A stretch of DNA of 64,000 nt from an uncultured Schlesneria sp. (lineage in GTDB: Bacteria > Planctomycetota > Planctomycetia > Planctomycetales > Planctomycetaceae). Positions 17,382 through 26,591 of this stretch are shown one piece after another; the stretch's first letter is position 1; each line of letters opens with the position of its first letter. The notes below the pieces were generated by a model. The model was not told the DNA's origin, did no database searches, and saw only the letters and a list, made by a program, of their open reading frames with translations. The position numbers were made by a program, and so were the translations under genes. The DNA lies in contig CAIQIR010000060.1 of assembly GCA_903871875.1 (NCBI GenBank), forward strand, positions 33,839-97,838, written 5' to 3'.

Positions 17382-20219
17382 TCATTTTGATCGAGCTTTC
17401 TCAATTGTCGCCGGCTTTCCCTGCTCGGCGGCTAACTTCTCCTGCAAGTCACGGACCATTGCCTGTAGCCGCTTTTGTTCGGGGGCAATCGCCATGCAGG
17501 TCTCCGCTTCTCGCAGCGCCCACATGATACCCTTATGCTTCAGCAAAATCCGCGTCAGCTCCACTCGCCATTCGATCTGAAATGGAGATAACTCGAGGGC
17601 CTCGCGATATTCTCGAATCGCTTCATCTGACTCTCCAAGAAGCATTTGCGCTTTTCCGAGACAGTATTTTCGAGTGGCTTCAGGCAGCCCGGCAGAGGGT
17701 GTCGCAAGCACTTGGATGGCTCGACTTGCCAGTTGATCCCGGCTAGCTTGCGTCGCTTTTCCTGCGTAGGCGGGAACTAACTGCAGCAGTAATTCGCCAG
17801 AATTCGGGATGACGAGCTCCATTTCCTCGTCCAGGGTGAGCTTCGTCGAGATTGATTGGTGGATTTCCAGCAGGTAGCGGGAGCTCATTTCTAAAGATTT
17901 TCTCCAACAGGCAAACGCAAAATCGTTCAATTCTGCAGAATAAGCGAGTTGTCCTACCTCGAAATAAGCCGTTGGATTCATGGGGGCCAGGACCAGCGTA
18001 CGTAGCAGTTGCCCTTCCCCGCTCCGTCGTTCGGAATCGACAACAAAGGAAATCATGGCCAACAGTTGACTGATATCAGGGGCCAGAGGACAAGCGGCTT
18101 GGGCCGCAATCAGCTCTTGATAGGCCGGGACAAGGGTTTCTTGGATGATCGGCGATTCCATCACCATTTCGATCCGCTCGATTTGCGCCGTCTTTTCCCA
18201 GGCATTCACCTGCTGATAAAGGAAGATGGGATGAGTCTGCAGCCACAGATCTTCTGGTGGCTGCCCAGGTTGCTCAGACTTTGCAGTTTGAAATTCTTTC
18301 AACCGAAACTGAAAGATCAACAACTCCGCTAGCGTCAGATGCGCATCCGGATCGTCGGGGTAATTGGAGATGGCCGACTTGAGTTGGCCGATCAGACGCA
18401 CCACTGACTCCTCGTCCAATGCGTCTGAAGAATCCAGTTTTGGTAAGCTTCGCGAGATTGCGTGAGTCTGCGCCGCGGCATTCACTTCACGCAACCCTCC
18501 GACGCCAAAAATCAAAACGGCGATTCCCATCGCTGGGATCGTCAACGAAGGGACTAAAGTCGGTACCCTTAGTCCCCAAATTCCTGGTCGAAATCGCTTT
18601 AATGTTAATAACAAAGCTGCTCGACCTGCGACAGCACCGAACAACGCCGCCAGAGCCAGCATATTCGCCGGTACTATGAGGCCGAAGTCGAAGCAGGCGC
18701 TGACGGTTTGACTGATAATCGCAAACAGCCCGGCCAATCCGACCGGGTCGAATGCCGATCGAGCCAAAAGAGCTCCGACGGCAACGACCAACATCAGCAG
18801 GCCCAGGACGACAATCACCGCGCCCGTCACACCACCTTCGACGAGCCACTCAATAAATTGGTTGTCGGCGTGGTAAAAACGTTTGTGTGAGATTTCGGTA
18901 TGTGACTGATATGGAAGGTAGGCAAATTGGTAGGTTCCCAATCCCGTACCTGTCACGGGAAAATCAGAGACGATGTTGATTGCATCTCGCCAATGAGCCC
19001 AGCGACCGTCACTGGTGATGTCGTCAACAGATCCTGTCTGGATCCACTGGGCCCAGCGTTGCTGAATTCGATCGCCAAGGCCAGCCCAGGCAATCAATCC
19101 GCCGCAGATCAGGGCCACCCCTAAAACAAACGCCAGGACCGATGGACCCCGGAACCGGCTGATCCATAGGGTGGTGATCAAAGTCGCGACGGCGAGCGCC
19201 ACCCAGCCACCGCGCGACATCGCCAGCACAACGCCAGTCGTGTTCAGTATGACGAACAGTCCCGCCCCCAACTGGAACGCGGACACCTCGCTCAGCAGAC
19301 TGAAAAAATTTGCGAACGAGTATCGCCGGATTTTCCGACGGTGATCCGGCCTCAACAAGGGGTGATCGCTCGGTAAGTCCTCCCAAAACGATTTCGAAAT
19401 TGTTGCCGCCATCAAGCCCAAAGACGCAGCCAGGCAAATCCCCAAATATCCCGCGGCATTATTGCGATTAATGAACGATGAAAACGGGAGTCCGCCACGA
19501 GTGAGCGGGAAGGTCCAAAAAAGTTTGCCGTTCCAACTGAGTTGTTGGCAGATTCCAAAAAATGACAGTGCGGCACCGTTCAGAGCTAGTACACCCCAAA
19601 GCCAAGCCTGTGCTCGAGGTGTCGCAAATAATTGCACGGCCAGAAAGAAAGTGGCCAGAGCGATCAACAATCGTTGCATTTCGAATCGTGTCGCGACAGG
19701 GGCAATACTTTGCTCTGTTTGCAGCGAATGGATCAATGAGCGGGTCGCAAGTCTCTGGCGTTCAGCGACATCAGTGGATTCAGAGATCGTTGATTCGATC
19801 GCTTTTTGAATTGAGTCGGCTGAGCGAACCTGTGAACCGGCACTCAGCTGATACTGGCCAAGAGCGAGAGCGGCCAGCAGAGGAATCACGGCCAACGGCA
19901 GGCATTTCACCTTGAGGCCGGTGGTGAACACTTGCCAGATGGCCGACAGTAGCCAAACCGCCAAGGCGGCGAGAACGCCGACATGAAGTCCGAACTGGAT
20001 GTTGGTATAAACCCCACCGAACATCCAGGGAGCCGCGACCAGTACTGTGAGCAAGCACAAGCGAGCCAAACCGTCCAGCAGCTCGACAAACGTCGAACGC
20101 GGCGGCTGCAATGACAATTTGTCATTAGCGGTGGTCGGCTTCAGCGCTGGAGTCGACATTGGGGATTGGGAAGACAATGCTCCCACCTGGAGCGGTTTTA
20201 GAAACGAAGCGAGTATCAT
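17382..20219 (-). CDS. O-antigen ligase/polymerase family membrane protein (Wzy_C) with C-terminal TPR region
   Basis: A 945-aa protein. Residues from about 45 to 560 hold a dozen or so hydrophobic segments; the large periplasmic loop carries DFPVTGTGLGTYQFAYLP and then FYHADNQFIEWLVEGGVTG, the Wzy_C (WaaL/PglL-like) signature with the conserved His/Asn/Glu. The last ~350 residues are soluble and helical, with TPR-like stretches such as LGESDEAIREYREALELSP. Proteins of this type polymerise or transfer undecaprenyl-linked glycan outside the inner membrane. The ATG at 20219 is used; a downstream ATG at 20159 is possible. It is transcribed ahead of the WecA-type gene. Confidence 0.88.
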   Translation of the reverse strand: MILASFLKPLQVGALSSQSPMSTPALKPTTANDKLSLQPPRSTFVELLDGLARLCLLTVLVAAPWMFGGVYTNIQFGLHVGVLAALAVWLLSAIWQVFTTGLKVKCLPLAVIPLLAALALGQYQLSAGSQVRSADSIQKAIESTISESTDVAERQRLATRSLIHSLQTEQSIAPVATRFEMQRLLIALATFFLAVQLFATPRAQAWLWGVLALNGAALSFFGICQQLSWNGKLFWTFPLTRGGLPFSSFINRNNAAGYLGICLAASLGLMAATISKSFWEDLPSDHPLLRPDHRRKIRRYSFANFFSLLSEVSAFQLGAGLFVILNTTGVVLAMSRGGWVALAVATLITTLWISRFRGPSVLAFVLGVALICGGLIAWAGLGDRIQQRWAQWIQTGSVDDITSDGRWAHWRDAINIVSDFPVTGTGLGTYQFAYLPYQSHTEISHKRFYHADNQFIEWLVEGGVTGAVIVVLGLLMLVVAVGALLARSAFDPVGLAGLFAIISQTVSACFDFGLIVPANMLALAALFGAVAGRAALLLTLKRFRPGIWGLRVPTLVPSLTIPAMGIAVLIFGVGGLREVNAAAQTHAISRSLPKLDSSDALDEESVVRLIGQLKSAISNYPDDPDAHLTLAELLIFQFRLKEFQTAKSEQPGQPPEDLWLQTHPIFLYQQVNAWEKTAQIERIEMVMESPIIQETLVPAYQELIAAQAACPLAPDISQLLAMISFVVDSERRSGEGQLLRTLVLAPMNPTAYFEVGQLAYSAELNDFAFACWRKSLEMSSRYLLEIHQSISTKLTLDEEMELVIPNSGELLLQLVPAYAGKATQASRDQLASRAIQVLATPSAGLPEATRKYCLGKAQMLLGESDEAIREYREALELSPFQIEWRVELTRILLKHKGIMWALREAETCMAIAPEQKRLQAMVRDLQEKLAAEQGKPATIEKARSK

Positions 20220-20291
20220 GTCACGCCACAGAGAAAAAACAGCCTCTGACCGGCGAACCGCACTGTGCCCTTCGGTTCGATAACCATCAAT

Positions 20292-20319
20292 ACACGATGG
20301 CCAAGAGCAGCCATCGTGT
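20292..20319 (-). terminator. Strong hairpin, possible terminator after the Gly-rich protein gene
   Basis: ACACGATGGC and GCCATCGTGT form a perfect 10-bp stem with an 8-nt loop, 65 bp downstream of the stop of the Gly-rich secreted protein gene (20385). A second inverted repeat (CCAAATT...AATTTGG, 20336-20358) lies between. Only a short T run follows on either strand, so termination or mRNA-end protection is inferred from position and stem strength. Confidence 0.4.
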
Positions 20320-20384
20320 TTGAAGCCAAATCATTCCAAATTCATTGATTCAATTTGGCTCTAATCGTCAGGATTGCCCTAGCG

Positions 20385-21659
20385 TTATTGATTTGGGCTG
20401 GCCGCATTGTTGTTCTTGCTGCCGAGGCCTGCGAGGCCTGCCAAGCCGGCTAGACCGGCCAACGCGCCCAAGCCTCCGGCCCCACCCCCAGCTCCGCCAC
20501 CACCCGTACCGCCACCACCAAATCCGCCCCCAGCGGGTTGCTGCTGCGGTTGGTCTGGTTCTGGGTTTGCAGCTGGCAGGTCGCCAGCTGGCACCCCATC
20601 ACCGGATGGCGGAGTTCCCTGACGTCGTGCCGCCTTCACTTGTTTTACCGCCAACCGCGATGCGGTGCTGACAGTGCCTGATGATTGGCCGCCATCCGCT
20701 TCAACAATGACTCCAATAGCGGTGAACGCCGGTTTTGGACCGTTCGTCACGGCGAACAGAGAGTACTGACCCGGCACCAATCCCCGGGCCATGAACGAAC
20801 CTTCGTGATCAATTTGGAATTGACCTCGAATGGCACCTCGTTGAATCAGATAGACCGATGCGCCCACCGCCAGACTTCGTTCACCACTGGCGAAATCCAG
20901 AGTGTTGAAACGGAATGTCGCTCGGTTATCCGCACCAATCGTAATGATTTGTGTTTGCAATGGAGCCGGCGATGACTCGATGTTGGAGCTTTGGCTGACC
21001 GAATGTGCCATGGGCTTCTGTTGTTTTTGGCGTGGCAGCTTGGCGGCGGGCGTTTCCCCTGTCACCAGGCGGCTGATCAACTTGTTGACCACTGCAACAT
21101 TAGCGGGGTGCACGACCGTCGCGTCAATTTGAAGTGCTGAGACGGCCGAACTGCCTGCGGCGGCGTCACCGGTTTCTGCGTAAGGGTGAACAACCAGACC
21201 GCTCGCGAAGAAACCATCGGCTCCCGTCGCAATCATCGAATAGACGCCTGGGGTCAACCCCTCGACTTGGAACACCCCACCTGGTCCTGGCTTGCCTTCC
21301 GCCACAACGCTTCCACGTTGAATGAATTTCACGCTGAGCTTTTCTGCCGGGACATGTGCTCCCGAAATCGTGTCACTGATATTCAGCCGACCCGTCAACA
21401 ATCCATCTTTCGCCAGCCGAACACCCAAGTTCTGAGCTGTTGTATTTCGCACGTTCCGAATGGAAGGAACTTTTTCCTGCAGTGGCGAACGAAAGTCATC
21501 GGCAATCGCGGGATCTTGTTCCACAATCGTTGGTGAATTCGATGGTTCTCGGTCGTCCGCCATGGCGGTCACCGCACCGACAAAACCACTGATCCCCAAT
21601 GAACCGAATACCAATGCGCTTGCTATCAGTGTCGAGAACGTAATCTGCATTCGTTTCAT
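20385..21659 (-). CDS. Secreted protein with two carboxypeptidase-regulatory-like domains and Gly-rich tail
   Basis: A 424-aa exported protein of unknown function. The ATG at 21659 is set by a clear GGAGG about 7 bases upstream. Residues 1-34 form a signal peptide ending AVTAMA. Two beta-sandwich repeats resemble carboxypeptidase regulatory-like/Cna-B domains: one with SVKFIQRGSVVAEG and FQVEGLTPGVYSMIATG, one with ASVYLIQRGAIRG and FMARGLVPGQYSLFAV. A Pro/Gln/Asn-rich linker leads to a glycine-rich tail and a GLAGLAGLAGLAGLG repeat. Its position at the head of the polysaccharide genes suggests a cell-surface or matrix protein (inference). Planctomycetes encode many proteins with this kind of domain plus Gly-rich ending. 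Confidence 0.85.
   Translation of the reverse strand: MKRMQITFSTLIASALVFGSLGISGFVGAVTAMADDREPSNSPTIVEQDPAIADDFRSPLQEKVPSIRNVRNTTAQNLGVRLAKDGLLTGRLNISDTISGAHVPAEKLSVKFIQRGSVVAEGKPGPGGVFQVEGLTPGVYSMIATGADGFFASGLVVHPYAETGDAAAGSSAVSALQIDATVVHPANVAVVNKLISRLVTGETPAAKLPRQKQQKPMAHSVSQSSNIESSPAPLQTQIITIGADNRATFRFNTLDFASGERSLAVGASVYLIQRGAIRGQFQIDHEGSFMARGLVPGQYSLFAVTNGPKPAFTAIGVIVEADGGQSSGTVSTASRLAVKQVKAARRQGTPPSGDGVPAGDLPAANPEPDQPQQQPAGGGFGGGGTGGGGAGGGAGGLGALAGLAGLAGLAGLGSKNNNAASPNQ
20420..20535 (-). repeat. Low-complexity Gly/Ala/Leu-coding repeat
   Basis: On the minus strand this stretch codes for poly-Gly with interspersed Ala/Thr followed by tandem LAG units (GLAGLAGLAGLAGLG). It is the C-terminal tail of the secreted protein 20385-21659. 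Such short in-frame repeats tend to vary in copy number between strains. Confidence 0.7.
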
Positions 21660-22051
21660 TTCCAGATCCTCCAAATCATTTACACAGGATGACTGAAATA
21701 GAATTCAGTTCAGATCCCCATGAACAATACCAGCTGATCAATTTAAGGCTCGGGGGCTCCCCCGCAGCCAACCATAACTCACAAACCTTGCCCATCTTTC
21801 CAAATCGTTCGGCGGGACACAAGTAATATTTCCAAAATGCAAATGGAATTTCTTTTTTTCGCTGAAATATTATTGGCCTCGATCCGACGGCAGTGCGATG
21901 TTGTTCACCTGCCGTTTTGTAACGTGGATTCCGTCGAAAACCATCGTTCCAAGTGACATTTGACGTTCTCCGTCTGCGTTGCCACACTGGCCCATGCACT
22001 CGGCGTTCATTTGCCCTCGAAGATTCGGATTGTTTTCCTGAGGTTCCCTTG
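21660..22051. promoter_or_regulatory. Divergent intergenic region between the EPS-side and propeller genes
   Basis: These 392 bases separate the minus-strand secreted protein from the plus-strand PQQ-like propeller, so they should hold promoters for both. An AT-rich core lies at about 21825-21880 and contains the imperfect inverted repeat TTCCAAAATGCAAATGGAA. A G/C-block hairpin (CGGGGGCTCCCCCG) lies near 21754 in the leader of the minus gene. I cannot assign a confident -35/-10 pair. Open frames here are short and unconvincing. Confidence 0.45.
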
Positions 22052-23335
22052 ATGTTTCGAGTCCTGACCGTTTCTGCCACATGGCTTCTCTGCTTGGTTC
22101 CCTGTCTGGTGTTTGCGGATCAATGGCCTCATTGGCGGGGCCCGACTAATGACGGAATTTGTGCCGAGAAAAACTTGCCGGTGGAATGGAGTTCCACTCA
22201 GAATGTTGCCTGGAAAATTCCATTGCCAGGACCTGCCGGCGCAACACCAGTCATTTGGGGCGATCGAATTTTTATAACTTCGCCCAACGACGATGGGCAG
22301 TTGTTGTTGATGGCGATTACGCGGGACGGTCAGGAATCCTGGCGTAAGGTTGTGGCCCAAGGAAACAAAAACGTTCGCGGCGATGAGGGGAATTCGGCAT
22401 CCCCTTCGCCTATCACCGACGGCCGGTATGTCTGGGCTTTTTTTGCAAACGGTGTCCTGGCTTGCTTTACCGTGGACGGCACCGAGGTCTGGAAAATTGA
22501 TGTTCAGGACCGTTACGGCAAATTGGACATCGCGTTTGGTTTGACTTCTTCGCCGGTGCTGGACCGCGGCATTTTGTATCAGCAATTGATTCATGGTGAT
22601 CGCGACGCAAAGACGCAAGAAGCTTGCGTCTTTGCCTTGGATGCCGCCACAGGACGCGAGATCTGGAAAGTCGGTCGGCCCAGCGATGCTCATTCCGAGA
22701 ACGAACACTCGTATGCATCTGCCGTCCTTTATGACGATGGCGAGCAGAAGTTCCTGCTCTCGCATGGGGCCGATTTTGTCGTGGCTCATGATTTGGCGGA
22801 TGGCCACGAACTCTGGCGGTGTGGCGAATTGAATAGGAAGTCGAACTATGATCCCACGCTGCGATTTGTTGCCTCGCCCGCTGTCGCCAAGGGGCTGATC
22901 GTCGTTCCGAGCGCCAAGAAAGGGCCGATTCTGGCTCTGAAACCAGGTGGTCACGGTGATATCACGCGAGACGATCGTTTCCATTGGTGGTCGTCACCGA
23001 GAACGCCAGATGTTCCTTCGCCACTTATCCTGGGCGATCTGGTTTATCTTTGTATGGAGAACGGGGATCTGGCAATCCTGCGGGCCAAGACGGGTGAGCA
23101 ATTGGATTATCAACGAACCAACCGGCAACGCCATCGGGCTTCGCCGGTTTACGCGGACGGGCGAATCTACCTGACTGCTCGTGATGGAAAGACGACTGTC
23201 GTGAAAGCGTCTGAAAAGGTGGAAATCGTCGCAGAAAACGACCTTGCAGAGGATCTTTCTTCGTCGCCTGCGATCTCGGACGGGATCATATACCTGCGAA
23301 CGTTCAATCATTTGTGGGCCATCAAGAAAAAGTAG
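22052..23335 (+). CDS. PQQ-like beta-propeller repeat protein, secreted
   Basis: A 427-aa exported propeller. The ATG at 22052 follows TGAGG with good spacing and starts a signal peptide (MFRVLTVSATWLLCLVPCLVFA). The mature part begins QWPHWRGPTNDGICAEKNLP, the common opening of planctomycete PQQ/BamB-like proteins, and contains repeated blades with ALDAATGREIWK, ADGHELWR and RAKTGEQLDYQ (the A-x-D-x-x-T-G-x-x-x-W motif). No alcohol-dehydrogenase catalytic residues are visible, so it is more likely a binding or scaffold protein than a quinoprotein enzyme. The DOMON/CBM9-like gene starts 8 bp downstream, suggesting an operon. Confidence 0.9.
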   Translation: MFRVLTVSATWLLCLVPCLVFADQWPHWRGPTNDGICAEKNLPVEWSSTQNVAWKIPLPGPAGATPVIWGDRIFITSPNDDGQLLLMAITRDGQESWRKVVAQGNKNVRGDEGNSASPSPITDGRYVWAFFANGVLACFTVDGTEVWKIDVQDRYGKLDIAFGLTSSPVLDRGILYQQLIHGDRDAKTQEACVFALDAATGREIWKVGRPSDAHSENEHSYASAVLYDDGEQKFLLSHGADFVVAHDLADGHELWRCGELNRKSNYDPTLRFVASPAVAKGLIVVPSAKKGPILALKPGGHGDITRDDRFHWWSSPRTPDVPSPLILGDLVYLCMENGDLAILRAKTGEQLDYQRTNRQRHRASPVYADGRIYLTARDGKTTVVKASEKVEIVAENDLAEDLSSSPAISDGIIYLRTFNHLWAIKKK

Positions 23336-23343
23336 ATCGATAG

Positions 23344-24000
23344 ATGAATCAGATCGTCCCCCCTCGATTTCTTTTTCGCTGGTCATTTGTCGCACGAAGA
23401 ATCGGGAAGCTTCCTGCCGCTTCTGGACGATTGCTCGGCTTGTCCGACGATTATGAATTGCCCAGACTGGGTGAACTGGATCAGCAACGGGACTTCGCAC
23501 GTCTCAAAATGGGCTGGAACGACGGCGGGATCGGTATCAGCCTTGTGGTTTCAGGGCGATCCCGCCCTCCCGAGTGCGTCGTCAGCGAACTGGCACTTTC
23601 GGACGGCATTCGACTGTGGATCGACACGCGCAATGCTCAAACGGTGCACCGTGCGACGAAGTTCTGTCACCACTTTATTTTGTTGCCTTCGGGAGGCGGT
23701 CCGAAACGTACCTCGCCCCTTGTTCGATCCTTGGCTGTGGCCCGGGCGCGCGAAGAAACCGCACTGCCGCGAGCGGATCTTGTCCAAATCCAATCCGAAG
23801 TCTCTGCCAACGGATATTGGATTGATGCGTGGTTTCCGGTAGAAGTCCTGACGGGATTTGATCCGGCGACAAATCCGCGAATCGGTTTTCATTATCTGGT
23901 TCACGATATCGAGTTGGGTGAACAAACACTGGCGGTCGGAAACGAGTTTCCATATGAATCCGATCCCAGTTTGTGGCAAACCGTCGAACTGTTGCCGTAA
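23344..24000 (+). CDS. Hypothetical protein, possible DOMON/CBM9-like beta-sandwich
   Basis: A 218-aa protein without signal peptide. WNDGGIGISLVVSGRS, ELALSDGIRLWIDTRNAQTV and FCHHFILLPSGGG resemble the order of strands in CBM9/DOMON-like domains found in planctomycete proteins (DG-x-x-W-x-D-T-R motif), and the C-terminal part has RIGFHYLVHD and NEFPYESDPSLWQTVEL, the usual ending of such domains. I assign only the fold, with moderate certainty. The ATG at 23344 lies 8 bp after the propeller gene and lacks a clear Shine-Dalgarno, so coupling to upstream translation is likely. Substrate unknown. Confidence 0.72.
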   Translation: MNQIVPPRFLFRWSFVARRIGKLPAASGRLLGLSDDYELPRLGELDQQRDFARLKMGWNDGGIGISLVVSGRSRPPECVVSELALSDGIRLWIDTRNAQTVHRATKFCHHFILLPSGGGPKRTSPLVRSLAVARAREETALPRADLVQIQSEVSANGYWIDAWFPVEVLTGFDPATNPRIGFHYLVHDIELGEQTLAVGNEFPYESDPSLWQTVELLP

Positions 24001-24085
24001 CCACTCCTAATGCGGAATTTGACTCGCTGGGCAGAATTCCGTCGACATACACGGTTTGCCTCGCATTCGATTTTGAAAGAGGTCT

Positions 24086-24472
24086 ATGCTGACAGAACAC
24101 TCGATCCCCATTCGCGTCCGATATTGCGAGACGGACGCGATGGGATGCGTCCACCACTCGCAGTTTTTCAACTATTTCGAGCAGGGACGTACTGAGCTTT
24201 TGCGGGCTCAGGGTGGTTGTTACCGGGAGATCGAAGAAGCCGGCTTGTTTTTGGTTGTCGTGCGATTGCAGTGCAGTTACCACCAACCAGCCCGCTACGA
24301 CGATCTGCTGACGTTGGTTACAAAAGTCGAACTGGTTTCCGCCGTCAAAATTGAGCACAGTTATCGACTGCTCTGCGGCGGCCGCTTGCTCGCATCCGCT
24401 ACCAGCACTTTGGCCTGCGTGGACCAATCCGGAAAGGTTCAGCGCCTGCCTGAATCGGTGACTTCCCAATAA
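24086..24472 (+). CDS. Acyl-CoA thioesterase, YbgC/4-hydroxybenzoyl-CoA thioesterase family
   Basis: A 128-aa single hot-dog domain. The N-terminal VRYCETDAMGCVHHSQFFNYFEQGRTE is shown here only by its key parts: ETDAMG with the catalytic-type Asp, the HH pair, and YFEQGRTE, matching the YbgC family signature. RLQCSYHQPARYDDLL supplies the second conserved block. It should hydrolyse acyl-CoA or acyl-ACP thioesters in the cytosol; the acyl chain is not predictable. ATG at 24086 follows AGAGG. The SecA-like gene begins about 30 bp downstream. Confidence 0.9.
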   Translation: MLTEHSIPIRVRYCETDAMGCVHHSQFFNYFEQGRTELLRAQGGCYREIEEAGLFLVVVRLQCSYHQPARYDDLLTLVTKVELVSAVKIEHSYRLLCGGRLLASATSTLACVDQSGKVQRLPESVTSQ

Positions 24473-24503
24473 CGGTCGGAGTTCTTTGGGGGGGTGCACG
24501 ACG

Positions 24504-26447
24504 ATGGTTTCGCTGTCTCAATTCTGGCATCTGACGAAATCCTGCGGGCAACCTATGAAGGCCCGAATTTCGCGTTGGCGCGCCCTCGCCAAGCGAATTG
24601 TTGCTCTGTCCGAAACCTATGCGAACCTGAATGAAAGCGAATTATTGGCGCATGCCAAGGATGTTCGCTGGCGGTCGAAAAGCGGCACCGCGCTGAGTGT
24701 ATTGTTGCCCGAAGCTTACGCTCTGGTGCGAGAATCGTCTCGGCGGGTGCTGGGGCAGACGCATTACGTCGCGCAGATCGTCGGCGGAATCGGCTTATTC
24801 GAGGGCGGCTTGGCGGAAATGCAAACGGGCGAAGGCAAGACCTTGACAGCCACGTTGCCGGCCTATTTGCGTGCGTTACCGGGGCGCGGGTGCCACGTTG
24901 TGACGGTCAACGATTACCTGGCACAACGCGACTGCGATCTGATGCAGCCCGTTTATGAGAAGTTGGGAATGACCGTCGGTTGCGTGGTTTCCGCGAGTGA
25001 ACCCGAGGAACGTCGCCGGGCCTATTGGAAAGACATCACCTACGCGACCAGTCGCGAGATTGGTTTCGATTTTTTACGCGATCGTTTGAAGGTTGGTGCG
25101 AAGCTGGATGAGGTTCATCGACCGCAGGTCTTTCACGAAGAACAAATGTCGAGCGACGGCCCCGTTCAGCGCGGGCACCATTTTGCACTGGTCGATGAGG
25201 CCGACAGCGTCCTGATCGATGACGCGGTCACGCCGTTGATTATTGGCCTGGCGCGTGAGAGCACTCCCGCGATCGAGGCGCTTTTGAACTGGTCTCGGGA
25301 TCTTGTTCCAGAGCTGATCATCACGGTCGATTTTCTGTTCGACACAAGTAAACGCACCGTCGAACTCACGAATGCCGGGACTCGCAAGGTCGTGCTGGCC
25401 GACAAACCTCCTTTGCTGAGTTCATTCGATACGGAAAAGCTCTACACTCACGTAGAGCAAGCGATTCGGGCCAAGTACGCCTACGAAAAAGGTCGTGACT
25501 ATGTGATCACGAAAAAGCAGGAAATTGCCATCGTCGACGAAAGTACGGGGCGTACGCTTGAGGGGCGAAAATGGCAGGCGGGGTTGCACCAGGCGATCGA
25601 AGCCAAAGAGGGGGTGCCGATTACGGAAGAAACGGGTGAAGCGGCGCGAATCACTGTCCAGACATTCTTCCGGCGTTATGAAAATATCGCAGGAATGACA
25701 GGGACCGGTATTCAAGCGGCCCGCGAATTCCAGCATACCTATGGGCTTGGAGTGACCGCCATTCCCACACATCGCCCCTGTATTCGAAGGGGGCTGTCGC
25801 CCCGAATCTTTGCGACACAGGAAGCCAAGCGGAAAATGCTGGTTCCCGAAATCGAGCGACTATACCGAACCGGGCGTGCCGTGCTGATTGGTACGCCGTC
25901 CGTGGAGGCTTCGGAAGTGCTTGGCAAGGCCCTGAGGGAGCGGTCGATCGACTGCCAAATTCTCAATGCTCACTTTGACGAGGTCGAAGCCGAAATTGTC
26001 GCTCAAGCGGGACAACCGGGGCGGATTACGATCGCTACCAACATGGCCGGACGAGGAACCGATATTCATCTGCACGAAGATGTGCGGAAAAATGGCGGGT
26101 TGCACGTCATCGCCACGGAAATGCACACCAACCGTCGGATCGACCGCCAATTGATTGGTCGAGCTGCTCGCCAGGGTGACCCGGGCTCGTACCAGTTCTG
26201 GCTGTCGCTGGACGACGAGTTATTCCGGTATCTTCCAGTAGAAAAACTGAAGCGCATGCGTGGCCGAGCCTATCCAAACTCGCATGGCGAACTGTCGCGG
26301 AGTTGGCTCCGCACATTTCGACAGACACAGCGATTAATCGAAAACCAGGAACGCAAACATAGGAAGCAGTTGCTCAAGCAAGAAAAGTCCCGCGAAAAAA
26401 TGTGTCGGGCGATGGGGTTGGACGCCTATCTCGAATTGGCCGAATAA
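24504..26447 (+). CDS. Short SecA paralogue (accessory SecA-like ATPase)
   Basis: A 647-aa SecA homologue. NBD1 has Walker A MQTGEGKT and VTVNDYLAQRD; Walker B and neighbours are LVDEADSVLIDDAVTPLII. A cross-linking-domain-like insert leads to VDESTGRTLEGRKWQAGLHQ, then GMTGTG, and NBD2 with TIATNMAGRGTDI and RQLIGRAARQGDPGS. After NBD2 only about 75 residues remain (TQRLIENQERKHRKQLL), the very start of the helical scaffold. The two-helix finger, helical wing and C-terminal zinc linker of the ~900-aa housekeeping SecA are absent. ATG at 24504 is preceded by a G-rich Shine-Dalgarno; a TTG at 24486 is less likely. It probably acts beside a full SecA encoded elsewhere. Confidence 0.9.
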   Translation: MVSLSQFWHLTKSCGQPMKARISRWRALAKRIVALSETYANLNESELLAHAKDVRWRSKSGTALSVLLPEAYALVRESSRRVLGQTHYVAQIVGGIGLFEGGLAEMQTGEGKTLTATLPAYLRALPGRGCHVVTVNDYLAQRDCDLMQPVYEKLGMTVGCVVSASEPEERRRAYWKDITYATSREIGFDFLRDRLKVGAKLDEVHRPQVFHEEQMSSDGPVQRGHHFALVDEADSVLIDDAVTPLIIGLARESTPAIEALLNWSRDLVPELIITVDFLFDTSKRTVELTNAGTRKVVLADKPPLLSSFDTEKLYTHVEQAIRAKYAYEKGRDYVITKKQEIAIVDESTGRTLEGRKWQAGLHQAIEAKEGVPITEETGEAARITVQTFFRRYENIAGMTGTGIQAAREFQHTYGLGVTAIPTHRPCIRRGLSPRIFATQEAKRKMLVPEIERLYRTGRAVLIGTPSVEASEVLGKALRERSIDCQILNAHFDEVEAEIVAQAGQPGRITIATNMAGRGTDIHLHEDVRKNGGLHVIATEMHTNRRIDRQLIGRAARQGDPGSYQFWLSLDDELFRYLPVEKLKRMRGRAYPNSHGELSRSWLRTFRQTQRLIENQERKHRKQLLKQEKSREKMCRAMGLDAYLELAE

Positions 26448-26591
26448 TCTATTTTAGCGTTCGTAACCGATGACAGTTTGCTTTCCCCTCGTGTCGCGTT
26501 TTCAAGATTTCTTTTATCGCCGATGGCGTTGATCGTTGGCGGCAATCGGAACTGAAAGCCGAACGCAGAACACCCTATTTTGAGACCTCTC

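Noticed and set aside
22007..22984. 325-codon minus-strand frame
   Set aside because: Antisense to the PQQ-like propeller, low-complexity basic translation, no start signal.
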